Below, in pieces: positions 1 to 4,184 of a stretch of DNA of 5,057 bases. The translations under genes were made by a program, and so were the position numbers. The notes below the pieces were generated by a model. It did not search any database. It saw nothing but the letters and a program-made list of their open reading frames with translations, and had not been told where the DNA came from. Numbering within the stretch: position 1 is the stretch's first letter; each line of letters opens with the position of its first letter. The DNA is from an uncultured Eubacteriales bacterium (GTDB lineage Bacteria > Bacillota > Clostridia > Lachnospirales > Lachnospiraceae), in the NCBI GenBank assembly GCA_949297565.1, contig CASFUI010000233.1, forward strand, positions 1 to 5,057, in the 5' to 3' direction.

Positions 1-127
1 CTGTCACGCACGGTCTCTCCGAAAAAATCATCGCCATATCTTTTTTAGTATTATTTTTTATTCCGGCATTCATGCCTGCCGCCTTAAAACCATTTGCCGC
101 GGTCACGCCGCCATCTATAATGTTCAT
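1..127 (-). CDS. argJ: ArgJ, glutamate N-acetyltransferase / ornithine acetyltransferase (N-terminal fragment)
   Basis: Only the first 42 codons are present; the gene runs off the left edge. The peptide begins MNIIDGGVTAANGFKAAGMN and continues through a K-K-D-M-A-M-I-F-S-E-R-P stretch. This matches the family N-terminus, in which a G-G-V-T-A-x-x-G-F-x-A-A-G core is followed by a KKD-hydrophobic strand. ArgJ moves the acetyl group from N-acetylornithine to glutamate, releasing ornithine and closing the cyclic arginine pathway; some members also use acetyl-CoA. The active-site threonine, where the precursor self-cleaves, lies outside the window. The start is set by GGAGG (133-137, minus strand) 5 nt before the ATG. 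It follows argC on the same strand, the usual argCJ order, but the spacer is unusually long at 168 nt because of a hairpin-rich insert. Identification rests on a short piece plus context. Confidence 0.88.
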   Translation of the reverse strand, partial: MNIIDGGVTAANGFKAAGMNAGIKNNTKKDMAMIFSERPCVT

Positions 128-129
128 AA

Positions 130-145
130 TATCCTCCATTCCGAA
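130..145. repeat. Left copy of a 16-bp direct repeat, carrying the argJ ribosome binding site
   Basis: The plus-strand sequence TATCCTCCATTCCGAA is identical to positions 273-288. On the minus strand it contains the GGAGG that serves argJ. Identity ends sharply on both sides: bases 129 and 146 differ from 272 and 289. Together the copies bracket the hairpin array, as expected for a target-site duplication, although a duplicated leader is also possible. Confidence 0.85.
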
Positions 146-161
146 GCGATTACGCGTGGAA

Positions 162-199
162 CGCGAAGAAAAATTCGCGAAGGCGATTTTTCTTCTGCG
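162..199. repeat. Hairpin 1 of the insert: 16-bp stem with two single-base bulges
   Basis: The arms pair as CGC (162-164) with GCG (197-199), GAAGAAAAAT (165-174) with ATTTTTCTTC (186-195), and CGC (176-178) with GCG (183-185). A 4-nt GAAG loop lies at 179-182. The two unpaired bases are T175 and T196. The T-rich tracts lie inside the stem rather than after it, so this is not a canonical terminator. Confidence 0.8.
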
Positions 200-205
200 A
201 TAAGA

Positions 206-234
206 GCTGTTTGTGACGCTCCGGCACAAACAGC
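206..234. repeat. Hairpin 2 of the insert: perfect 10-bp stem
   Basis: GCTGTTTGTG (206-215) pairs without mismatch with CACAAACAGC (225-234) around a 9-nt loop, ACGCTCCGG. No T-run follows on either strand. It begins 6 nt after hairpin 1 and ends 1 nt before hairpin 3. Confidence 0.85.
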
Positions 235-235
235 A

Positions 236-272
236 GTGTGAGAAATCACCGCTTCAACGTGATTTCTCTCAC
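236..272. repeat. Hairpin 3 of the insert: 13-bp stem with one mismatch
   Basis: GTG (236-238) pairs with CAC (270-272), then a T239/T269 mismatch, then GAGAAATCAC (240-249) with GTGATTTCTC (259-268) around the loop CGCTTCAAC. The outer base pair is directly next to the right direct repeat, which supports 272/273 as an element boundary. The loop bases CGCTTC (250-255) are complementary to GAAGCG at 143-148, just upstream of the argJ ribosome binding site. Confidence 0.85.
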
Positions 273-288
273 TATCCTCCATTCCGAA
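273..288. repeat. Right copy of the 16-bp direct repeat, 7 nt after the argC stop
   Basis: Identical to positions 130-145. On the minus strand it gives a GGAGG-containing leader just downstream of the argC stop, but no credible gene follows. It therefore looks like a stranded duplicate of the argJ ribosome binding site region. Confidence 0.85.
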
Positions 289-295
289 TCATAAA

Positions 296-1342
296 TCAAG
301 GAAACATTGGTGCAAGCTGAAGTCCCTCGTTTTCAGGCAGACCAAACATAAGGTTCATATTCTGTACAGCCTGTCCTGCCGCGCCCTTCACAAGATTGTC
401 AAGCGCTCCCATCATGATAAGCCTGTTTGTTCTAGGCTCAACCTTATATCCTATATCCACAAAATTACTTCCCTCAACCCATCTGGTCTCAGGGCATACT
501 CCGCTGTCGAGCACACGGACAAAATATTCATTATTATAATACTTGTCATAAACGGCTTTAACATCCTCATCGGTTACGTCCTTTTTGAGATTTGCGTACG
601 CTGTGACAAGTATTCCTCTGTTCATAGGAACAAGATGCGGTGTAAAGATAAGCTTTAAATCATTTCTGCCGCAGGCATAGCCGAGCTGTTCCTCAATCTC
701 AGGCGTATGTCTGTGAGTTCCGACGCCGTAAGCCTTCATACTCTCATTCACCTCACAGAACAGGTTGGCAACCTTCGCGCCTCTTCCCGCTCCCGAAGTG
801 CCGCTCTTTGCATCAATAATTATTGTATCGGCATCAATAATCCCCTCTTTTACCATAGGATAAAGCGTAAGAATTGATGTTGTCGTATAGCAGCCCGGGT
901 TTGCGATTATTCTTGTCTTTGGAGTAATCTTGTCCCTGTTTATTTCACAGAGCCCGTAAACCGCTTCGTCTATGTACTGTGGAGCCTTATGTTCAAGCTT
1001 ATACCATTTCTCATAAATATTAACATCCTTAAGTCTGAAATCAGCGCTCAGGTCTATAATCTTTACCTTATTTAAAATATCGTCATTTACCAGGGACGCG
1101 CAAAGCCCCTGCGGAGTCGCTGTAAATATTACATCTGCCTTTTCTGCCAGCTCCTCCATGTTATCGTCCATACACTTGTCATCTACAAGCTGAAACATAT
1201 TTCTGTATACGTCCGCATATTTCTGGTCGATATAGCTTCTTGAGCCATACCACACAATCTCTGCGTCTTTATGTCCGAGCAAAAGTCTTACAAGCTCATT
1301 TCCGGCGTAGCCCGTCGAACCGATAATTCCAACTTTAACCAT
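296..1342 (-). CDS. argC: ArgC, N-acetyl-gamma-glutamyl-phosphate reductase
   Basis: A cytoplasmic enzyme of 348 residues, the usual family length. It catalyses the NADPH-dependent reduction of N-acetylglutamyl phosphate to N-acetylglutamate semialdehyde, the third step of the acetylated ornithine branch. Visible motifs are the N-terminal dinucleotide-binding loop GIIGSTGYAGNELVRLL (residues 5-21), the catalytic cysteine in NPGCYTT (Cys151), the glycine-rich SGTSGAGRGAK (180-190), HRHTPE with the conserved histidines (210-215), FTPHLVPMNRGI (233-244), and the C-terminal LDNLVKGAAGQAVQNMN (314-330). The start is placed at Met 1342 because GGAGG (1349-1353) lies 6 nt upstream and the Rossmann strand begins directly after it. 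An in-frame ATG at 1375 would add 11 residues of unlikely sequence and lies almost at the predicted transcription start. The gene is probably first in an argCJ... operon, divergent from argG. No key residue is missing. Confidence 0.97.
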   Translation of the reverse strand: MVKVGIIGSTGYAGNELVRLLLGHKDAEIVWYGSRSYIDQKYADVYRNMFQLVDDKCMDDNMEELAEKADVIFTATPQGLCASLVNDDILNKVKIIDLSADFRLKDVNIYEKWYKLEHKAPQYIDEAVYGLCEINRDKITPKTRIIANPGCYTTTSILTLYPMVKEGIIDADTIIIDAKSGTSGAGRGAKVANLFCEVNESMKAYGVGTHRHTPEIEEQLGYACGRNDLKLIFTPHLVPMNRGILVTAYANLKKDVTDEDVKAVYDKYYNNEYFVRVLDSGVCPETRWVEGSNFVDIGYKVEPRTNRLIMMGALDNLVKGAAGQAVQNMNLMFGLPENEGLQLAPMFP

Positions 1343-1348
1343 AAACTT

Positions 1349-1353
1349 CCTCC
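1349..1353 (-). promoter_or_regulatory. Ribosome binding site deciding the argC start
   Basis: GGAGG on the minus strand, 6 nt before the ATG at 1342. It sits in the extended context GAATGGAGGA, which is also found at the argJ leader and in its duplicate. It excludes the upstream ATG at 1375 as the main start, because that one lacks a comparable site. Confidence 0.85.
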
Positions 1354-1386
1354 ATTCGCACTCCCGTGCTTTCATGTATGTTTTCC

Positions 1387-1414
1387 ATTATAGCAACTTT
1401 TTTTTCCATGTAAA
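1387..1414 (-). promoter_or_regulatory. Predicted sigma-A promoter for argC
   Basis: Read on the minus strand: a -35 box TTTACA (1409-1414), a 16-nt spacer, and a perfect -10 box TATAAT (1387-1392) preceded by TGC, giving an extended -10. Transcription would start near 1380, giving a leader of about 38 nt. The -35 box lies 6 bp from the nearest TGCA-centred repeat (1421-1428), so a bound repressor could reach it. Confidence 0.75.
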
Positions 1415-1420
1415 GACTTA

Positions 1421-1447
1421 TTTGCATATTTTTTATATTTATGCAAA
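1421..1447. promoter_or_regulatory. Inverted repeat TTTGCATA / TATGCAAA beside the argC promoter
   Basis: Perfect 8-bp arms at 1421-1428 and 1440-1447 are separated by 11 bp of A and T. The arms carry the same TGCA core as the ARG-box-like sites next to them, and the right arm overlaps the first of these. The 11-bp spacer is wider than in a standard ARG box, so this may be two half-sites contacted by an ArgR hexamer rather than one box. Confidence 0.5.
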
Positions 1448-1478
1448 ATTATGCGTTTTATATGCATATTATTGCATA
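1440..1478. promoter_or_regulatory. Candidate tandem ARG boxes (ArgR/AhrC operator) shared by argC and argG
   Basis: Two 18-bp sites lie exactly 3 bp apart: TATGCAAAATTATGCGTT (1440-1457) and TATGCATATTATTGCATA (1461-1478). The second is a 6-6-6 inverted repeat, TATGCA / TGCATA. Both fit the general ARG-box pattern of TG-x-AT and AT-x-CA half-sites around an AT core, with C in place of the usual A. A 21-bp centre-to-centre distance is the known arrangement for a hexameric ArgR bound to paired boxes. The location between two divergent arginine genes strongly suggests arginine-responsive repression of both. The assignment is inferred from pattern and context; the regulator gene is not in the window. 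Confidence 0.65.
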
Positions 1479-1493
1479 AATACAAATTTGCTA

Positions 1494-1522
1494 TTGCATT
1501 TTTTAAATGATTGGATTATGAT
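1494..1522 (+). promoter_or_regulatory. Predicted promoter for argG
   Basis: A weak -35 TTGCAT (1494-1499), a 17-nt spacer, and a good -10 TATGAT (1517-1522). Transcription would start near 1529, with a leader of about 37 nt. The -35 box itself contains a TGCAT half-site, and another TGCAT (1527-1531) covers the predicted start point, so repression by occlusion is plausible. Confidence 0.6.
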
Positions 1523-1549
1523 TAACTGCATAAGATTTACCAAACATAC

Positions 1550-1555
1550 AGGAGG
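1550..1555 (+). promoter_or_regulatory. Ribosome binding site deciding the argG start
   Basis: AGGAGG lies 10 nt before the ATG at 1566, a slightly long but workable spacing. It sets the start. The open frame extends 64 codons further upstream, but that part is AT-rich promoter sequence encoding an implausible F/Y/I-rich peptide. Confidence 0.85.
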
Positions 1556-1565
1556 AAATATATTT

Positions 1566-2792
1566 ATGAAAGAAAAGGTTATTCTGGCATATTCCGGTGG
1601 TCTGGACACAACTGCCATTATACCGTGGTTAAAGGAGAACTTTGATTACGAGGTTATATGCGTATGCGCAGACTGCGGACAGGGCGAAGAGCTCGACGGA
1701 CTTGAGGAGCGCGCAATTTCATGCGGAGCTTCTAAGCTGTATATTGAGGATCTGACGGACGAGTTCTGTGACGATTACATAGTTCCTTGCGTTCAGGCTC
1801 ACGCGGTATATGAGAACAAATATCTTCTCGGAACATCTATGGCAAGACCTCTCATCGCTAAGAGACTTGTTGAGATTGCCCGCAAGGAAGGCGCTACTGC
1901 TATCTGTCACGGCGCTACCGGAAAGGGCAACGACCAGATTCGTTTCGAGCTTACAATTAAGGCACTCGCACCTGACATTAAAATTATTGCGGCATGGAGA
2001 AATGAAAAATGGACTCTTGATTCCCGCGAGGCTGAGATTGAATACTGCAAGCAGCACGGCATTAATCTTCCGTTCTCTGCCGACACAAGCTACAGCCGCG
2101 ACCGCAACTTATGGCATATCAGCCACGAGGGACTTGAGCTTGAGGATCCTGCCAATGAGCCGAATTACAAGCATCTGCTTGTTCTCGGAAACCGCCCTGA
2201 GGACGCTCCTGACGAGGGCGAGTATGTCACAATGACCTTTGAAAAGGGTGTTCCAAAGTCTGTAAACGGCAAGGAAATGAAGGTTTCCGACATTATCCGC
2301 GAGCTCAACAGACTCGGCGCAAAGCACGGAATAGGCATTATAGATATTGTAGAAAACCGTGTAGTAGGCATGAAATCCCGCGGCGTTTATGAAACTCCGG
2401 GCGGAACTATCCTCTACGAGGCACATCAGCAGCTTGAGGAGTTGATTCTCGACAGAGATACAACAGCAATGAAGCTTGATATGGGCAACAAGTTCGCACA
2501 GATTGTATATGAGGGAAAATGGTTTACACCTCTTCGCGAGGCAGTTCAGGCATTTATCGAAAAGACCCAGGAGTACGTGACAGGCGAGGTAAAATTCAAG
2601 CTCTACAAGGGCAATATTATCAAGGCTGGAACAACTTCTCCGTATTCACTCTACAATGAGTCAATCGCTTCCTTCACAACAGGCGACCTCTATGACCATC
2701 ATGACGCAGAAGGATTTATCAATCTCTTTGGTCTGTCTTTAAAGGTACGCGCAATGAAACATGCGGAAATAGAAAAAAACAAAAACAAATAA
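1566..2792 (+). CDS. argG: ArgG, argininosuccinate synthase
   Basis: A cytoplasmic enzyme of 408 residues, close to the usual 400 or so. It joins citrulline and aspartate at the cost of ATP (to AMP and pyrophosphate) to form argininosuccinate. Visible motifs are the N-type ATP pyrophosphatase loop AYSGGLDTT (residues 8-16), the substrate-binding segment YLLGTSMARPLIAK (86-99), the nucleotide and aspartate segment HGATGKGNDQIRFE (115-128), DTSYSRDRNLWHISHEG (173-189) and SRGVYETPGG (271-280). The C-terminus ends in a lysine/asparagine-rich tail (EIEKNKNK) encoded by an A-rich stretch, a mild local oddity. The gene is divergent from argC across a shared control region. It is followed directly by a terminator, so argH is not its immediate neighbour and argG is probably transcribed alone. 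Confidence 0.98.
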   Translation: MKEKVILAYSGGLDTTAIIPWLKENFDYEVICVCADCGQGEELDGLEERAISCGASKLYIEDLTDEFCDDYIVPCVQAHAVYENKYLLGTSMARPLIAKRLVEIARKEGATAICHGATGKGNDQIRFELTIKALAPDIKIIAAWRNEKWTLDSREAEIEYCKQHGINLPFSADTSYSRDRNLWHISHEGLELEDPANEPNYKHLLVLGNRPEDAPDEGEYVTMTFEKGVPKSVNGKEMKVSDIIRELNRLGAKHGIGIIDIVENRVVGMKSRGVYETPGGTILYEAHQQLEELILDRDTTAMKLDMGNKFAQIVYEGKWFTPLREAVQAFIEKTQEYVTGEVKFKLYKGNIIKAGTTSPYSLYNESIASFTTGDLYDHHDAEGFINLFGLSLKVRAMKHAEIEKNKNK

Positions 2793-2815
2793 AAATATTC
2801 GGCAAAAACAAATAT

Positions 2816-2840
2816 GAGCCCCGCTTTCACAGCGGGGCTC
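2816..2840. terminator. Bidirectional intrinsic terminator between argG and glyA
   Basis: A perfect 10-bp GC-rich stem, GAGCCCCGCT (2816-2825) with AGCGGGGCTC (2831-2840), around the 5-nt loop TTCAC. On the plus strand an AT-rich TATGTATTTAATAATT follows; on the minus strand ATATTTGTTTTTG follows. The T-tract is better for the leftward glyA transcript. The hairpin starts 23 nt after the argG stop and lies 39 nt beyond the glyA stop in the leftward direction, so it can serve both converging genes. Confidence 0.9.
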
Positions 2841-2879
2841 TATGTATTTAATAATTAATTATAACTTATTACATACTTC

Positions 2880-4118
2880 TTAATAGAGAGGATACTTGTC
2901 TGTCAGACCTTTTACAAGCTCCACAGCCTTTGCCTGATTTTTCTCAACATCATCTACGAGAAGTGAGATGGCTTCAGCGACAACATCCATATCATCAGTG
3001 TTGAAGCCTCTTGTAGTGACAGCAGCCGTTCCGAGACGAATACCGCTTGTCACAAACGGAGATGCAGGGTCGTTAGGAATTGTATTCTTGTTGCAGGTGA
3101 TATTTGCGGCGTCAAGAAGCTTCTCAACCTCCTTGCCCGTTACACCCTTGCTGATTAAGTTTACAAGCATAAGGTGATTGTCTGTACCGCCTGATACAAT
3201 ATCAAAGCCTCTGTTGATAAGTCCTTTGCAGAGAGCATCCGCATTCTTGACAACATTTTCTGCATATGTCTTGAAGCTTGGCTCCAGCGCTTCCTTTAAG
3301 CATACTGCCTTTGCAGCTATAACATGCATGAGAGGACCGCCCTGAATGCCAGGGAATACAGCCTTGTTAAACTTGAATTTATCAGCGTTCTCGGCAGAGC
3401 TCAAAATCATACCGCCTCTAGGTCCGCGCAGTGTCTTATGAGTTGTTGTAGTGACAACATCAGCATAAGGAATAGGACTTGGATGAGCGCCTCCGGCAAC
3501 AAGACCTGCAATATGTGCCATATCTACCATGAGATATGCCCCTACCTCATCACAGATTTCTCTGAATTTCTTAAAATCAATAGTTCTCGCATAAGCGCTC
3601 GCGCCTGCAATAATCATCTTAGGTCTGCACTCTTTTGCTATTCTTAAAACATCATCATAATCAATAAAGCCCTCTGAGGTTACACCGTAAGGAACAATAT
3701 TAAAATATTTGCCTGAAATATTAACAGGTGAGCCGTGAGAAAGATGTCCGCCGCAGTCAAGGCTCATACCCATAACCGTATCGCCCGGCTCTACCATTGC
3801 AAAAAACGCTGCCAGATTCGCCTGAGCTCCTGAGTGAGGCTGAACATTGGCATATTCACAGCCAAACAGTTTCTTTGCTCTCTCAATAGCAAGATTTTCC
3901 ACAACGTCTACATACTCACAGCCTCCGTAATAACGCTTTCCAGGATATCCTTCTGCGTACTTGTTTGTCAGCGGGCTTCCCATAGCCGCCATAACAGCCT
4001 TGCTGACAAGATTTTCTGAGGCAATAAGCTCAATATGGCTCCTCTGTCTTCCCAACTCGTCCTCCATTGCCTTTGCAACTTCAGGGTCGTAATTTAAAAC
4101 TTCATCAAATGAATACAT
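2880..4118 (-). CDS. glyA: GlyA, serine hydroxymethyltransferase
   Basis: A full-length cytoplasmic PLP enzyme of 412 residues. It interconverts serine plus tetrahydrofolate with glycine plus methylene-tetrahydrofolate and is the main source of one-carbon units. Visible motifs are HIELIASEN (28-36), the flexible TNKYAEGYPGKRYYGG (51-66), the cofactor segment PHSGAQAN (94-101), DMAHIAGL with the PLP-contacting Asp199 and His202 (199-206), the Schiff-base lysine Lys228 in TTTTHKTLRGPRGG (223-236), FPGIQGGP (255-262), and the substrate-carboxylate arginine Arg361 in SGIRLGTAA (358-366). GGAGG (4126-4130) lies 7 nt before the start. A good promoter lies just upstream, overlapping the end of the chemoreceptor gene. 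No glycine riboswitch is seen, and the 5' leader is too short for one (about 30 nt). The gene converges on argG and shares its terminator. Confidence 0.98.
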   Translation of the reverse strand: MYSFDEVLNYDPEVAKAMEDELGRQRSHIELIASENLVSKAVMAAMGSPLTNKYAEGYPGKRYYGGCEYVDVVENLAIERAKKLFGCEYANVQPHSGAQANLAAFFAMVEPGDTVMGMSLDCGGHLSHGSPVNISGKYFNIVPYGVTSEGFIDYDDVLRIAKECRPKMIIAGASAYARTIDFKKFREICDEVGAYLMVDMAHIAGLVAGGAHPSPIPYADVVTTTTHKTLRGPRGGMILSSAENADKFKFNKAVFPGIQGGPLMHVIAAKAVCLKEALEPSFKTYAENVVKNADALCKGLINRGFDIVSGGTDNHLMLVNLISKGVTGKEVEKLLDAANITCNKNTIPNDPASPFVTSGIRLGTAAVTTRGFNTDDMDVVAEAISLLVDDVEKNQAKAVELVKGLTDKYPLY

Positions 4119-4155
4119 TTTGCAACCTCCGCTAAATTATTTGCTTTTTGTTCTA

Positions 4156-4184
4156 ATAATATAATTATATTTTAAATAAGTCAA
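4156..4184 (-). promoter_or_regulatory. Predicted sigma-A promoter for glyA
   Basis: Read on the minus strand: -35 TTGACT (4179-4184), a 17-nt spacer, and -10 TATTAT (4156-4161). Both boxes match consensus at five of six positions. Transcription would start near 4149, giving a leader of about 31 nt. The -35 box and most of the spacer lie inside the last codons of the upstream chemoreceptor gene. No hairpin terminator separates the two genes, so readthrough from the chemoreceptor gene may add to glyA expression. Confidence 0.7.

Larger units (their letters stand above)
146..272. mobile_element. Putative 127-bp non-coding hairpin element inserted between argC and argJ
   Basis: The block between the two 16-bp direct repeats holds three strong hairpins in tandem (162-199, 206-234, 236-272). 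A small one, CGCGT-GGA-ACGCG at 153-165, competes with the first. The last stem ends at 272, exactly at the repeat boundary. I see no credible ORF and no transposase. Removing the insert plus one repeat copy (143 bp) would leave argC and argJ 25 nt apart with an intact ribosome binding site, a normal operon spacing. This suggests a MITE-like or REP-like intergenic repeat inserted in the arg operon. Once transcribed it could alter mRNA stability or the argC/argJ expression ratio. No second copy exists in this window, so mobility is inferred. Confidence 0.5.

Noticed and set aside
162..199. Hairpin 1 of the insert as an intrinsic terminator between argC and argJ.
   Set aside because: The T-rich stretches are inside the stem. 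The only GC-rich part is a 3-bp stem, and termination here would cut argJ from its operon.
246..280. A short GTG-initiated leader peptide after the stranded ribosome binding site downstream of argC.
   Set aside because: The GTG is only 3 nt from GGAGG and opens an 8-codon frame without any recognisable attenuation motif; the sequence is better explained as a hairpin arm.
130..288. The repeats between argC and argJ as a CRISPR array.
   Set aside because: There are only two 16-bp direct repeats, the hairpins differ from one another, and there are no regular repeat-spacer units.
1343..1375. An upstream ATG adding 11 residues to ArgC.
   Set aside because: There is no ribosome binding site before it, and it lies within a few bases of the predicted transcription start. 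GGAGG is correctly placed for the Met at 1342.
1374..1565. A 64-codon in-frame N-terminal extension of ArgG.
   Set aside because: It encodes an F/Y/I/C-rich peptide from AT-rich promoter DNA. The argG promoter, operator and ribosome binding site all lie inside it, and the family starts at the Met at 1566.
1719..2426. Several 68-141-codon open frames in other frames within argG, on both strands.
   Set aside because: They overlap a fully conserved enzyme gene, have no ribosome binding sites or recognisable motifs, and look like by-products of its codon use.
2968..4019. Plus-strand open frames of 61-107 codons opposite glyA.
   Set aside because: They are antisense shadows of a well-conserved gene, with no start signals and unlikely amino-acid composition.
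4119..4155. A glycine or folate-type riboswitch upstream of glyA.
   Set aside because: The predicted leader is about 31 nt and contains no paired structure beyond the ribosome binding site, far too short for a known riboswitch aptamer.
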